Shown here: positions 9,008 through 17,901 of the stretch, one piece after another
Layout of the letters: each line of letters opens with the position of its first letter
How positions within the stretch are numbered: the first letter of the stretch is position 1
Source of the DNA: Meiothermus sp.
Lineage (GTDB): Bacteria > Deinococcota > Deinococci > Deinococcales > Thermaceae
Direction: 5' to 3'
Length of the DNA stretch: 64,000 bases
Assembly (NCBI RefSeq): GCF_025056915.1
Contig: NZ_JANWVH010000001.1
Location: 62,001-126,000 of the forward strand
The notes under the pieces: model-generated
Database searches by the model: none
What the model was told of the DNA's origin: nothing
The model's input: the letters and a program-made list of their open reading frames with translations, nothing else
Position numbers and translations under genes: made by a program

Positions 9008-11282
9008 CCTGGCAGATGGCGGTGCCTTGGGGTGTGGCCCTCAGATCCAGCTCCAGGCCCTCCACCTCGGGTAACTCCTCGAGCAGCCTCGAGACCCGCA
9101 GCAGAATGTCTTGCAAACTTTCCAGATGGGCCTTGCCTGCCAGGGGCGCCAGCATTTCCAGGGCTTCGCCGTCGGTGAGCGGGGTGATGCGGATGCCGAG
9201 CTGTTGCTCCCCGAGTGGCAGGCCCGTCAGGGCCAGGGTCAGCACCGGGCCAAAGAGGGGGTCGCTCCTGACCCGCAAGGCCAGGGCAATGCCATCGCCG
9301 GACCCCGAGGTCTTGAGGCCGAAGTATCCGAGCAGTTGCTGGGTCTGCTTTGCGCTCAAGAGACCTTTGGCACCGGCCACAAGCGCCCGCGCCTCGTCTT
9401 CTTGCACCCCGTGGTCGGGAATCTCTCCCGGCGGCTTCCTGCGCCACTGGGCGTAGGCGTAGGCCGCAGCCAGGGCCTTGCCCGCCGATTCGGGGAAGCG
9501 ATACGAGGGCAAAAGCTCCTCGCCCAGCCGCACCCGGGGTCGCCCGGCGGTCATGAAACAGGTCAGAACGGGAATGTTCACCCCCTGTTGCCGGGCCTCG
9601 TGGAGCGCGGTTCGCAGCGCTTCGGCCACCTCGTCTAAGGCGGCGTAGCCCAGCGGAACGAACAGGACGATGACCGCGTTGAAGCCACCAAGAAGCAGCT
9701 CTCGGGCAGCTTTGAGGTAGTCCTGGGCGGCGGCCCTCGAGCCCAGGTCGCGCACCTCGGCGCTCAGCCCCTCGGCCTCGAGGGCATCCTTGGCCAGGTA
9801 AGCCGGGCCTGAAGCGTTGCTCAGCAGGGCCACCCGCGGGCCCTCCGGCAGGGGCTGGTAGGCCAGCATGGCGGCAATGTCGAACATTTCCTCGAGGTTC
9901 TCGGCCCGCACCACCCCGGTCTGTTTGAAGAGGGCTTCCACCACCGGGTCGCGCCCAGGCCGCACCGCCAGAATGGGCTTTTTTCGCCCCACCCGGCGGG
10001 CCAGGCGGGCAAAGCGCCGGGGGTTGCCAAACGACTCCACATACAGAAGAATCAGCCCGGTGTCGGGGTCTTCCTCCCAGTACTGAATCAGGTCGTTGGA
10101 GGAGATGTCCACCTTGGCCCCCAGCGAGACGAAGTTCGAAAACCCCAGCCCCATCTCGCGCGCATACTCCAGCACCGCCAGGCCCACCGCCCCGCTCTGG
10201 CTCGACATGGCGATGCGCCCCCGGGGGGGCAGCCGGGGGGCCAGACCGGCGCAGAGCTGAACGTCCGGGCTGGTGCTCATCAGGGCCAAGGAGCCCGGCC
10301 CCAGCAGGCGCATCCCGTAGTGACGGCAGGTCTGCACCAGGGCTTTGACCTGGGGAGGCTCCATGTCGGTGGTCACCACCATCAAGGCCCGCACCCCCCG
10401 CTGCCCGCAGGCCTCGGCGGCCTCGAGCACCTTGTCCCGGGGGGTGGTCAGCACGGCCAGGTCAATCGGCCCAGGCACCGCTTTTATGGAGGTGTAGGCC
10501 AGCATCGAGCCCACCACCGGCACATCGCCTGCCGCCGGGGTGGCGGCGGTGTTCACCGGATAGACCGGGCCTTGAAAGCGGTTCAGCACCAGGTGCTCCA
10601 GCACCTGGTAGCCCACGCTCCCGGGGTCGCGGGAGGCCCCCACCACTGCCACCCCCTTGGGGCGCAAGACCGGCAGGAGCGAGGCCACCGTGGCCACCCG
10701 CTCGCGCAGCTCGAAGCGGGCCAGCATCTCCGGGTTGGGTTCGATGTCAAAACTGACCTCAACCTCGCCCGATTCGTTGTGGGCCTCGACCTTGAAGCCG
10801 CTGGCCTTGAACACGTCCAGCATTTGCTTGTTCTCGGCCAGGGTGAAGGCATGAAACCGCCGGATGCCCCGCTGCACCCCGATCAGGGCCAGCCGCTCGA
10901 GCAGCAGCGAACCCAGGCCCCGCCCCTGAAACCAGTCGTCCACCAGAAAGGCCACCTCCGCCGAGGTGGAGCCCGGCCCTTCCTGCACGTACTCGCCGGT
11001 GGCAATGATGCGCTCGGGGTCGCCCGAGAGCACCACCAGGGTCACTTTGTCCTCGTCTGGGGGCTTGCGAAGGAGCAGGTCGGCAGCGGCCTCGGGCCGC
11101 ACTTCGGAGAAGAACCGGAAGGTGCGGGCCTGGGGCGAAAGACGCTCCAGAAATTCCACAAATAGGGGCCGGTCTTCGGGCCGGGCCGGTCTCAGGGTGG
11201 CGGTGCGGCCATCCTTGAGCAGGATGGGGCCGGACTCGAGGGCGTACTGAGGGGTTGGGGGGGGAATGTAGCGCTGGGGCAT
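8985..11282 (-). CDS. GNAT acetyltransferase fused to ADP-forming acyl-CoA synthetase-like domains (Pat-like)
   Basis: A 765-residue fusion of the kind that acetylates protein lysines (Pat/YfiQ relatives), here with the GNAT domain at the N-terminus. Residues 20-185 form the GNAT domain, with the acetyl-CoA loop QGRGLGS near 119. A CoA-binding Rossmann domain begins at VAVVGASRDPGSVG (211-224). Succinyl-CoA-ligase-like domains follow (MSSQSGAVGLAVLEYA, LLSNASGPA). The C-terminal ATP-grasp region (about 640-765) is short and lacks the usual lysine and metal-binding segments, so acyl-CoA synthetase activity is doubtful and the CoA-ligase part may be a sensor. ATG 11282 is chosen over the ORF-track start because homology begins right after it; the extra 33 residues are implausible. 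Confidence 0.88.
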   Translation of the reverse strand: MPQRYIPPPTPQYALESGPILLKDGRTATLRPARPEDRPLFVEFLERLSPQARTFRFFSEVRPEAAADLLLRKPPDEDKVTLVVLSGDPERIIATGEYVQEGPGSTSAEVAFLVDDWFQGRGLGSLLLERLALIGVQRGIRRFHAFTLAENKQMLDVFKASGFKVEAHNESGEVEVSFDIEPNPEMLARFELRERVATVASLLPVLRPKGVAVVGASRDPGSVGYQVLEHLVLNRFQGPVYPVNTAATPAAGDVPVVGSMLAYTSIKAVPGPIDLAVLTTPRDKVLEAAEACGQRGVRALMVVTTDMEPPQVKALVQTCRHYGMRLLGPGSLALMSTSPDVQLCAGLAPRLPPRGRIAMSSQSGAVGLAVLEYAREMGLGFSNFVSLGAKVDISSNDLIQYWEEDPDTGLILLYVESFGNPRRFARLARRVGRKKPILAVRPGRDPVVEALFKQTGVVRAENLEEMFDIAAMLAYQPLPEGPRVALLSNASGPAYLAKDALEAEGLSAEVRDLGSRAAAQDYLKAARELLLGGFNAVIVLFVPLGYAALDEVAEALRTALHEARQQGVNIPVLTCFMTAGRPRVRLGEELLPSYRFPESAGKALAAAYAYAQWRRKPPGEIPDHGVQEDEARALVAGAKGLLSAKQTQQLLGYFGLKTSGSGDGIALALRVRSDPLFGPVLTLALTGLPLGEQQLGIRITPLTDGEALEMLAPLAGKAHLESLQDILLRVSRLLEELPEVEGLELDLRATPQGTAICQAQVRART

Positions 11283-11851
11283 AAAACCGTCCTGTATATC
11301 AGAATAGCCGCATTTGTTCGGGAAGACTGTCCTGCGGCCCAAATGGACGGTTCGCCTGGCGCAGGGCCCACAAAAACCCAAAGACGCTTCGTGGCTGGGC
11401 CTGTCATCGGCTTCCAGCCAGCGGCTGACCGACCCGCACAGACGCCGGTTGAGTCAAAGCGGCGTCCCTGGGAAACGGCCCTCCGACCAGGAATCGAGGG
11501 CGAGGATGACCTTGCTGCTTGGCGTTGACGAGTGAGCCATAAGGGCTTCTTCGCTGCCGGAACCCTACCTGGATTGAATCTCCGGACTCTGGCTTTGCCC
11601 AGCAGGGCCGAACAGTGATACCCAGGTCAGGCGTTTGAGCAACTTTCAAAGGGTACACGGCAAGGTGGCAGGGGGTGGGCAGTGGCTCTCCACCTCCATC
11701 CTCACCCCTGCTTCGCGCCGCACCGCTCCTCCATCTGCAAAGCCACCAGGCAAAGATGGTACGAACCAGGAACCCCTGTAAAGCAAAAGCACCGTGCGCC
11801 CCGCGGAAAGCTCCTTTGATGGGCCATGAAGCGAGGCTGTACCCTGGATAT
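11283..11851. other. Intergenic region, no gene seen; one R3-like motif
   Basis: This 569-base gap lies between two divergent genes. None of its ORFs has a recognisable product. Around 11634-11700 there is a stretch (GAGCAACTTTCAAAGG then GGGGGTGGGC) resembling short sequences found elsewhere in the window, called R3 here. At its right edge TTGATG, an 18-base spacer and TACCCT precede the ATG of the ModE-like gene by eight bases. Confidence 0.4.
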
Positions 11852-12238
11852 ATGCGACTGAAGGTGAAGTTTTGGCTCGAGTCCGACGCGGGCAACTTTT
11901 TGTTGGGGCCGGGCACCTTGCATTTACTGGTGGCGGTGGCCAGGCAGGGTAGCCTCAAAGCAGGGGCCAGGGCCGCGGGGCTGAGCTACCGAGGGGCCTG
12001 GAACAGGCTCAAAAAAGCCGAGGAAGGGCTGGGCTTCCCACTGCTCCAACGCTTCTCTGGGGGTGAAGGGGGAGGGGGCAGCACCCTCACCGCCGAAGCC
12101 GAGGAACTCGTGGAGCGATACCAGCGCTTTGTGCAGGGAGCCGAAGAGGTTCTCGAGGCCCGCTTTGCCGAGGCTTTCGCCGGCTGGCCGAGCGCACGCT
12201 TGAATAAGCAAGATGTTAGTAAAAAAAGAGACATCTAG
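11852..12238 (+). CDS. ModE-type winged helix DNA-binding protein
   Basis: A 128-residue protein matching the N-terminal helix-turn-helix of ModE/LysR regulators: a beta-strand LLGPGTLHLLVAVARQGSL, then KAGARAAGLSYRGAWNRLKKAEEGLGFPLLQR and the Gly-rich wing GGEGGGGSTLTAEAEELVERY. The molybdate-binding (TOBE/MOP) domains of full-length ModE are absent, as in many short ModE-N proteins. A link to molybdate is plausible but nothing nearby confirms it; moaC is 28 kb away. ATG 11852 is chosen because the upstream ORF sequence is non-homologous and a promoter-like TTGATG/TACCCT pair places transcription near the ATG (leaderless). Confidence 0.85.
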   Translation: MRLKVKFWLESDAGNFLLGPGTLHLLVAVARQGSLKAGARAAGLSYRGAWNRLKKAEEGLGFPLLQRFSGGEGGGGSTLTAEAEELVERYQRFVQGAEEVLEARFAEAFAGWPSARLNKQDVSKKRDI

Positions 12239-12288
12239 CCATATTTGTTGGAACAGTCTGCACGTAAAGCGGCATTTTGTGAAAAGCG

Positions 12289-12324
12289 TTGACAAAAAAT
12301 ACGCCATATGTTACCTTACATATG
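12289..12324 (+). promoter_or_regulatory. Strong promoter with a palindrome around the -10 box
   Basis: TTGACA (12289-12294), a 17-base spacer and TACCTT (12312-12317). The -10 is flanked exactly by a perfect 7-bp inverted repeat, CATATGT/ACATATG (12305-12324), which looks like an operator. No gene follows on this strand; the downstream sequence is a hairpin and then R1 copy D. Confidence 0.6.
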
Positions 12325-12345
12325 CCAGACGCTTCATGTACCGCT

Positions 12346-12365
12346 CCCCGGTTGCCCGACCGGGG
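12346..12365 (+). terminator. Hairpin followed by a pyrimidine-rich tract, possible terminator of a very short RNA
   Basis: CCCCGGT-TGCCCG-ACCGGGG, then GGCCCTCCTCTTTATT. It lies about 22 bases after the predicted start of the promoter at 12289. Confidence 0.4.
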
Positions 12366-12380
12366 GGCCCTCCTCTTTAT

Positions 12381-12484
12381 TGCGCTCTTCACAGACGTGG
12401 CCGCCCGGATGGGCGGCCACTGTTCTGTTCAGAACCCGACCTTCTCGAACTCGAATGGCTCATCATATGTGAAGAGCGCTCTAG
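12381..12484 (+). repeat. R1 element copy D (MITE-like, best preserved)
   Basis: The ends GCGCTCTTCACA and TGTGAAGAGCGC form a perfect 12-bp inverted repeat about 99 bp apart, and both are flanked by TA. The interior contains GGCCGCCCGGATGGGCGGCC (a hairpin) and the GTTCTGTTCAGAAC palindrome. It lies between the convergent modE-like gene and ftsH. Confidence 0.8.
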
Positions 12485-12546
12485 GGCGTACAAATACCAA
12501 TCCCAGGCCGGGGCGCCTGGGATGAAAAAAAAACAGCCTCGAGGGT

Positions 12547-14412
12547 TCAGACTTCCGGATTGAAAGCGGTTGGGGCTACGGCTTCGGGTTGCTTGGCCTG
12601 GGCGATGATTTCCCGCACCCGTTCGCCCTGTACAATCTCCGACTCCAGCAGCTCCTCGGCCAGGCGGTGCATGGCCTCGGCGTTGCTTGACAACACCTGC
12701 TTGGCCTTTTCGTAGGCCCGATCCAGGATGGCCTGGATATCGGCATCAATCAGGCGGCTGGTCTCCTCGGAGTGGTCTTGCTTTTTGGCGATTTCCTCGC
12801 CCAGGAAGATGGGGCCCTGGTTGGAGCCCCAGGCCACGTTTCTGAAGTGGTCGCCCATGCCCCAGTCGAGCACCATCTGCTTGGCCAGGCTGGTGGCCTG
12901 CTTGAAGTCGTTGGCGGCCCCGGTGGTCACGGTGCCCACGAATAGCTCCTCGGCGGCCCGGCCTGCCAGGGTCATGGCCAGGGTGTCCTCGAGGTGCTCC
13001 TTGCTCATCAGGATGCGCTCCTCGGGCTTGCTCCAGCGCACCCCCAGGGCCATCCCCCGGGGCACAATCGAGACCTTCTCGGTCTTGTCGGCATACGGCA
13101 GCACCTCGCCGGCAATGGCGTGGCCGGCCTCGTGGTAGGCCACGGCCCGCTTTTCCTGCTCGCTCAACTTCAAGGTGCCCCGCTCCAGCCCCAGCATGAT
13201 TTTGTCGAGCGCGGTCTGGAAGTGGGCGTTGGTAATCTCGCTGGCGTTCTCGCGGGCGGCCTGCAAGGCGGCCTCGTTGACCAGGTTCTTGAGGTCGGCG
13301 CCGCTAAACTGCGGGGTCAGCCGGGCCAGGTTGTTCACGTCCACATCGGGGGCAAACTTCTTGCCCCGCATGTGCACCTGCAAGATTTCCTTGCGCTCTT
13401 CCAGGGTGGGCAGGCCGATCACCACCTGGCGGTCGAAGCGCCCCGGGCGCAACAGGGCCGGGTCCAGAATGTCCGGGCGGTTGGTAGCAGCCAGCACGAT
13501 TACGCTGGTGTCTTTCTCGAAGCCGTCCATCTCGGAGAGAATCTGGTTCAAAGTCTGCTCCCGCTCGTCGTGGCCGCCGCCGATGCCGGCCCCGCGTTTG
13601 CGCCCGATGGAGTCCAGTTCGTCAATGAAGATGATGGCCGGGGCGTTGCGGCGGGCCTCCTCGAAAAGGGTGCGCACCCGGCTGGCCCCCACCCCCACGA
13701 ACATCTCCATAAACTCCGAAGCCGAGACCGAGAAGAAGGGCACCCCGGCCTCGCCCGCCACCGCGCGGGTCAGGAGGGTTTTGCCGGTGCCCGGCGGCCC
13801 CACCAGCAGCACGCCTTTGGGTATCTCGGCCCCGATGGCGATGTACTTCTGCGGGTTTTTGAGGAAGTCCACCACCTCCATCAGCTCGCGCTTGGCCTCG
13901 GTGTGGCCGGCCACGTCCTTGAAGGTGGTGTTGACCCGCTTCTCCTTGCCATACAGCCGGGCCCGGCTCTGCCCGAACTGCATGACCTGACCGGCCCCGC
14001 CCTGTGAGCGCATGAAGAAGAACCACCAGAAGCCAATCAGGAGCAGAATGGGCAGGAGCGTGTACAGCAACTGAGGCCAGATGCTCGGGGGGCGGTTGGT
14101 AATTTCGACCCCATTCTGACGCAGCAGGTTGGTGAACTGGGGGTCGCTGAAGCCCGCAGGGAGGGCGATGACCGTAAAACGGTCGGTGGTTTCGGTTGCA
14201 TTGCCCACCTCTATGCGCTCCGGGGCCTTGAAGAAGCCGTTGATGCGGCCTTCTTGCAAAATCACCCGTGCTACCTTGCCCTGCTCCACATAAGCGATGA
14301 AATCGCTGTAGGACACAGTGGCGCGGGTGTTGCTGCTGCCAAATAAGGTAAAGAGCCAGTAGGCCAGAATGACGACGATGACCAAGCTCCAGGGGTTGAT
14401 ACGAGTAGGCAA
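12547..14412 (-). CDS. ftsH: ATP-dependent zinc metalloprotease FtsH
   Basis: The membrane-anchored AAA+ protease that degrades misfolded membrane proteins and regulatory substrates. It has two N-terminal transmembrane helices (about 8-24 and 116-134), Walker A GPPGTGKT at 205-212, pore motif MFVGVG at 238, Walker B IIFIDE near 260-265, second-region-of-homology arginines in RPGRFDRQ, the zinc site HEAGH at 427-431 and the third ligand Asp in AANDF near 502. Length 621 residues, normal for the family. The start is a TTG at 14412, six bases after GGAGG; the ATG inside that spacer is out of frame and the ORF-track extension lacks homology. A single-gene unit, divergent from the TPR gene. Confidence 0.97.
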   Translation of the reverse strand: MPTRINPWSLVIVVILAYWLFTLFGSSNTRATVSYSDFIAYVEQGKVARVILQEGRINGFFKAPERIEVGNATETTDRFTVIALPAGFSDPQFTNLLRQNGVEITNRPPSIWPQLLYTLLPILLLIGFWWFFFMRSQGGAGQVMQFGQSRARLYGKEKRVNTTFKDVAGHTEAKRELMEVVDFLKNPQKYIAIGAEIPKGVLLVGPPGTGKTLLTRAVAGEAGVPFFSVSASEFMEMFVGVGASRVRTLFEEARRNAPAIIFIDELDSIGRKRGAGIGGGHDEREQTLNQILSEMDGFEKDTSVIVLAATNRPDILDPALLRPGRFDRQVVIGLPTLEERKEILQVHMRGKKFAPDVDVNNLARLTPQFSGADLKNLVNEAALQAARENASEITNAHFQTALDKIMLGLERGTLKLSEQEKRAVAYHEAGHAIAGEVLPYADKTEKVSIVPRGMALGVRWSKPEERILMSKEHLEDTLAMTLAGRAAEELFVGTVTTGAANDFKQATSLAKQMVLDWGMGDHFRNVAWGSNQGPIFLGEEIAKKQDHSEETSRLIDADIQAILDRAYEKAKQVLSSNAEAMHRLAEELLESEIVQGERVREIIAQAKQPEAVAPTAFNPEV

Positions 14413-14859
14413 ACCATGACCTCCGTTGGGTGCCCGTCGGGCGGGCGATGCTCGCTTCACCGACTCCGCGGCGAACTGACGCACCGTACCTGAGTATATG
14501 GTACTCAATCCTGGACTGAGGAATGGGTTCTGGGGTGTAAAACCGCTTGGGGCGAGGTTTATGCGCTGCCTGATTCCGAACAACAACCTGGGTGCCCACC
14601 AGTCAAATCACGTGGTTATCTGCTTAATCCGTCTTCGCTGGAACGCTTCGCAAACTTCAGAAACGCAGCCGGGGTTGGGGGTAGGTGGGGGAGGTCTCTT
14701 TGCGGGAGAGGTGACCACGACGGTTGGTAGGCTATTCACCTAATCCAATCCGGTCTGGTGCAAGGAGGGATAGGGCTGGATTGGCCACAAACAACCAAAG
14801 CCCGCTGTTCATCCCTGGACATTCATTGCTTTCAGCTTTCCGCCTTAGAATAGGTTGGA
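14413..14859. other. Divergent intergenic region between ftsH and the TPR gene
   Basis: It contains the ftsH leader, a palindromic promoter candidate at 14491-14507, a G-rich R3-like stretch at about 14648-14705 (GCAAACTTCAGAAACG, then GGGGGTAGGTGGGGGAGG), and a -10 box TAGAAT at 14846-14851, eight bases before the ATG of the TPR gene. No coding sequence is supported. Confidence 0.45.
14491..14507 (-). promoter_or_regulatory. Candidate ftsH promoter with inverted repeat
   Basis: TGAGTA-TATGG-TACTCA is a perfect 6-bp inverted repeat. On the minus strand it contains TATACT, a good -10 box, about 80 bases upstream of the ftsH start. A regulator is possible but unknown. Confidence 0.4.
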
Positions 14860-16224
14860 ATGCAGGCGGTTCTCGAGGCCCTCCACCAAGGTGACTACGA
14901 CACGGCGTTTGAGGCGCTGGTGCGCACGCTGGCGCTGGCCCAGGGGCAGGATGCTGCCGAGGCGGCCTTGCTGTTGGCCGAAGCTTACTCGTTGTACGGG
15001 GAAGGGGGTATCGAGGGGGCCAACCGAGCCCTGGAGGAGGGTGTGGGCAGCGTGCCTGCCCTCGAGGCCCACCCCCGTTACCGGGCCATCCTGGGGGAGA
15101 TGCGGGCTTTGGAGGGCGCCTCGGAGGAGGATGTGCGGCAAATCCTGCCCCAGACCGACGACCCCCGCGCCCTTTATCACCGGGCCCAGGCCCTGATGTA
15201 CCTGGGCCTGCCCGAAGAGGCCCTGGAAATTCTGAACCGGCCCCTCGAGCTGCCCGCTTTTTTGGCCTGGCGGGCCCACACCCTGCGCGGCAAGGCCCTG
15301 GAACGCCTGGGAGAAGCCGCCGAAGCCGCAACCGCCTACAAGGAGGCCGCGCGGTTGGCGGTGGGGCTGGAACGCTACTGGAACCTGATTGATGCAGCGG
15401 CGATGTTCGTGGAGGCCGGAATGGGCCACGAAGCCCTACAGACCCTTCAGGAGGCCGCGCCCGATACCCCCGAGCTCGAGGACCCCGAGGACGCGGCCAC
15501 CCGGTATTACCTCGAGGCCCGCAGCCAGCTTTTGCTGGGCAACCCCAGCCTGGCCCTGGATGCCATCCAGCGGGCTTTGGCAAGGGAGCGGGAGGGGGCC
15601 GAGCCGGCCCACGGCACCCCCCTGGTTCAAGGACAGGCCCTCATGCAACTGGGGCACCCCCGCGAGGCCATCGAGGCTTTCCGTGAGGCTGTGCGACGGG
15701 CCGAAGACCCCGACAAAAGCTACGCCCTGCACGAGCTGGCGGTGGCCTACCTGGAAGCGGGCGAGCTGGCCGAGGCCGAGGCTACCTTGCGCGAGGTCAT
15801 GCGCGACCCCGAGTATGGCTATCAGGGGGAAGCCTATGGCGACCTGGCCGAGATTTTCTACCGCCTGGGCCGCTACGAAGAAGCCTCTCGGGCCGCCCGC
15901 CAGGCCATCCGGCTGGGCAGCCTGAGCGCTGGTTATCTGATTCTGGGCAACCTGGCCTACGACCTGCTGCACCTGGAGGAGGCCCTCGAGCACTACACCA
16001 AAGCCAGCGAAGAAGCCCCCGAAGGGAGCCGCGACTGGGTTACGGCGCAGCAGATGGTGGTGGATACCCTGGCCCAGCTGGGTTTTCGTCGCCCGGACGA
16101 GATTGTTTCGCGGAGCGAGGCCGTGTTGCCCTACCTGCACCCGGCGGACGAATGGCACCAGACCCTTAGCAGTTACCTCGAGCGGGCCCGCACGCTGATG
16201 GGTGGGAGTCGAACCCTAAACTGA
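14860..16224 (+). CDS. Tetratricopeptide repeat protein
   Basis: A 454-residue, Ala/Glu/Leu-rich all-helical protein without signal peptide. TPR-like units recur along its whole length, for example the AEAATAYKEAARLAV, ALDAIQRALARERE, REAIEAFREAVRRAED and EEALEHYTKASEEAPE helices. Such proteins are scaffolds for protein-protein contact; no catalytic domain is seen and the partner is unknown. TAGAAT lies eight bases before the ATG, consistent with a nearly leaderless transcript. It converges with the ThuA operon, only a few bases separating its stop from the remnant oxidoreductase. Confidence 0.88.
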   Translation: MQAVLEALHQGDYDTAFEALVRTLALAQGQDAAEAALLLAEAYSLYGEGGIEGANRALEEGVGSVPALEAHPRYRAILGEMRALEGASEEDVRQILPQTDDPRALYHRAQALMYLGLPEEALEILNRPLELPAFLAWRAHTLRGKALERLGEAAEAATAYKEAARLAVGLERYWNLIDAAAMFVEAGMGHEALQTLQEAAPDTPELEDPEDAATRYYLEARSQLLLGNPSLALDAIQRALAREREGAEPAHGTPLVQGQALMQLGHPREAIEAFREAVRRAEDPDKSYALHELAVAYLEAGELAEAEATLREVMRDPEYGYQGEAYGDLAEIFYRLGRYEEASRAARQAIRLGSLSAGYLILGNLAYDLLHLEEALEHYTKASEEAPEGSRDWVTAQQMVVDTLAQLGFRRPDEIVSRSEAVLPYLHPADEWHQTLSSYLERARTLMGGSRTLN

Positions 16225-16227
16225 AGC

Positions 16228-16416
16228 GACCCGCTCGGTATTCTGCCAGTAGGTCGCGCTAATCGGCAAACACCTGAGGAACCTTCCACGCGCGCTGGCG
16301 GGCCTCGAAGGCCAAGGGGTGGATGTCGGCCAGCGCCACGACCTCGGCGCCATTGGCCACATAGCCCTTGTAGTGCACTGCGCAATGCCGCCCGCCCCGA
16401 TAATACCGACCTTCAT
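16228..16416 (-). pseudogene. Truncated, frameshifted Gfo/Idh/MocA oxidoreductase remnant
   Basis: The first frame gives [13 protein letters not shown], a typical NAD(P)-binding start of the Gfo/Idh/MocA family. Homology then continues in the next frame (HYKGYVANGAEVVALADI, then ARQRAWKVPQVFAD), is broken by an in-frame TAG and ends after about 60 codons, where a full protein would have 330 or more. The start overlaps the ThuA stop as TTATGA, which preserves the ancestral operon order. The rest of the gene has been lost up to the end of the TPR gene. Confidence 0.75.
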
Positions 16417-17132
16417 AAGGGCTCCAGGGGGGCCTGATGGGGGGCCTGGGTTACGTCCAGGCTAACCCGCTGCCGGGCCCAGATGCAGGCGTTGGCCAGG
16501 ATGCGCAGGATCTGGGGGTGGTGGTAGGTGGGAAAGGTTTCGTGGCCGGGGCGGAAGTAGAAGATGCGTCCGTGGCCCCGCGTCCAGGTACAGGCACTGC
16601 GGAAGACCTCGCCCCCTTGAAACCAGGAGATCATCAGCAGCTCATCGGGCTCGGGGATGTCGAAGCGCTCACCGTACATCTCTTCCTGGGCAAGCTCCAC
16701 ATACTCCGGCAGGCCTTGCAGGATGGGATGGTCGGGGCGCAGGTTCCAAAGCCGTTCGCGCTCTCCGGCCTCGCGCCACTTGAGGCTGCAAAAAGTGCCC
16801 ATCAGGCGCTTGAATATCTTGGCGTAGTGGCCCGAGTGCAGCACGATCAGGCCCATGCCCGACAGCACCCGCAACTGCACCCGCTCGACCACGGCCTCGC
16901 TCACCTGTTCGTGGGCCAGATGCCCCCACCACATCAGCACCTCGGTATCCTCGAGAACCGCTTCGCTCAGCCCATGTTCGGGCTCCTCGAGGGTGGCCGT
17001 GCGCACCTTGAAGTCGCCCAGGCCCTGCAATCCCTGCGCCAGGGCGACGTGAATGCCCTCTGGGTAGATGCGGCGAACGGCTTCGTTGCGGCGCTCGTGC
17101 AGGTACTCGTTCCAGATGGTGACTTTGGTCAT
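16413..17132 (-). CDS. ThuA-like domain protein (trehalose utilization family)
   Basis: A 239-residue class I glutamine-amidotransferase-like fold protein of the ThuA family, linked in other bacteria to sugar metabolism. Typical segments are [44 protein letters not shown] and [21 protein letters not shown]. ThuA genes are often paired with Gfo/Idh/MocA oxidoreductases; that partner is here only as a broken remnant directly downstream, so the pathway is probably non-functional or served by another oxidoreductase. The ATG at 17132 has no strong ribosome-binding site. Divergent from mgsA. Confidence 0.9.
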   Translation of the reverse strand: MTKVTIWNEYLHERRNEAVRRIYPEGIHVALAQGLQGLGDFKVRTATLEEPEHGLSEAVLEDTEVLMWWGHLAHEQVSEAVVERVQLRVLSGMGLIVLHSGHYAKIFKRLMGTFCSLKWREAGERERLWNLRPDHPILQGLPEYVELAQEEMYGERFDIPEPDELLMISWFQGGEVFRSACTWTRGHGRIFYFRPGHETFPTYHHPQILRILANACIWARQRVSLDVTQAPHQAPLEPL

Positions 17133-17198
17133 AGGGCTTTGGGTTCCCGACTACTTCCAGGGTCACTATATCGCAATGGTTCTGGAAGGGTAGGGCCA

Positions 17199-17204
17199 TA
17201 CAAT
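17199..17204 (+). promoter_or_regulatory. -10 box of mgsA (leaderless)
   Basis: TACAAT, seven bases before ATG 17212. No ribosome-binding site is present, so the mRNA probably starts at or next to the start codon. Confidence 0.55.
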
Positions 17205-17211
17205 AATGCCC

Positions 17212-17625
17212 ATGAAGGTACTGGCCCTCATCGCCCACGATGGCAAGAAAACCGACATGGTGTCTTTCGCCAAAGACCACAAAGACCTGCTCTCGAGCTT
17301 TCCCCTGGTCGCTACCGGTACAACCGGACGACTGTTGCAAGAAAAAGCCGGTCTGAGTGTGACCCGGATGCTTTCGGGGCCGCTGGGTGGCGACCAGCAG
17401 ATTGGGGCCATGATTGCGGAGGACAAGGTGCTGGCGGTCATTTTTTTGCGCGACCCCCTTCAAGCCCAGCCCCACGAACCCGATGTGCAGGCCCTGATGC
17501 GGGTCTGTGATGTTCACAACGTTCCCCTTGCAACCAACCTGGCCGCCGCCGAGGCCGTGCTGGCCTGGTTGCAAAGCGAGCTATCGGCCAACGAGCGGCA
17601 CACAGAGCCACAAGACTTGCGATAG
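17212..17625 (+). CDS. mgsA: Methylglyoxal synthase
   Basis: Converts dihydroxyacetone phosphate to methylglyoxal and phosphate, a bypass of lower glycolysis under phosphate limitation or sugar overload. The protein has 137 residues. Visible active-site motifs are IAHDGKK (His and phosphate site), [18 protein letters not shown] with the catalytic Asp, and [16 protein letters not shown] with the second Asp and His. The ORF track begins at the ATG two codons earlier, 17206; 17212 is preferred because it sits seven bases after the -10 box. Confidence 0.95.
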   Translation: MKVLALIAHDGKKTDMVSFAKDHKDLLSSFPLVATGTTGRLLQEKAGLSVTRMLSGPLGGDQQIGAMIAEDKVLAVIFLRDPLQAQPHEPDVQALMRVCDVHNVPLATNLAAAEAVLAWLQSELSANERHTEPQDLR

Positions 17626-17676
17626 TGGCAAAAACCCGAATGTTAGAAAAGTTGAGTGCTATATTAGCAAGTAGGT

Positions 17677-17901
17677 ATGACACCGGTTGAGTGGATTCAA
17701 AAAATGGTGGAGGCCAACCGCGAAGCCTTGCAGCAGATGCCCTTTCCACCGGGTCTGGCAGAGTATGTGGACGAGCTGGTCAAGTCGGGTCAGACGGAGC
17801 AGATCATCGCCCTGATGAAGATGGGCTTCCTGATCGGCATCCAGCAAGGTGCACGAAGCGAGGAGATTCCGGCTCCGCCTGTCCACCGCATCCAGGCCTA
17901 A
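17677..17901 (+). CDS. Small hypothetical protein
   Basis: A 74-residue, mostly helical, slightly acidic protein (MTPVEWIQKMVEANREALQQ, then PGLAEYVDELVKSGQTEQIIALMKMG). No known domain is recognised. The start is supported by AAGTAGGT just upstream and by TATATT 12 bases before the ATG. It is 51 bases downstream of mgsA in the same direction but has its own promoter-like sequence. Confidence 0.65.
   Translation: MTPVEWIQKMVEANREALQQMPFPPGLAEYVDELVKSGQTEQIIALMKMGFLIGIQQGARSEEIPAPPVHRIQA

Noticed and set aside
12322-12525. ORF starting at the ATG inside the palindrome downstream of the 12289 promoter
   Set aside because: It runs across R1 copy D, so its sequence is that of the repeat; no homology and no codon bias like its neighbours.
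12503-12546. Hairpin CCCAGGC/GCCTGGG beside a run of nine A, downstream of ftsH, as a terminator
   Set aside because: On the plus strand the run is A, and on the ftsH strand the T-run precedes the hairpin, so neither direction gives the stem-then-U order.
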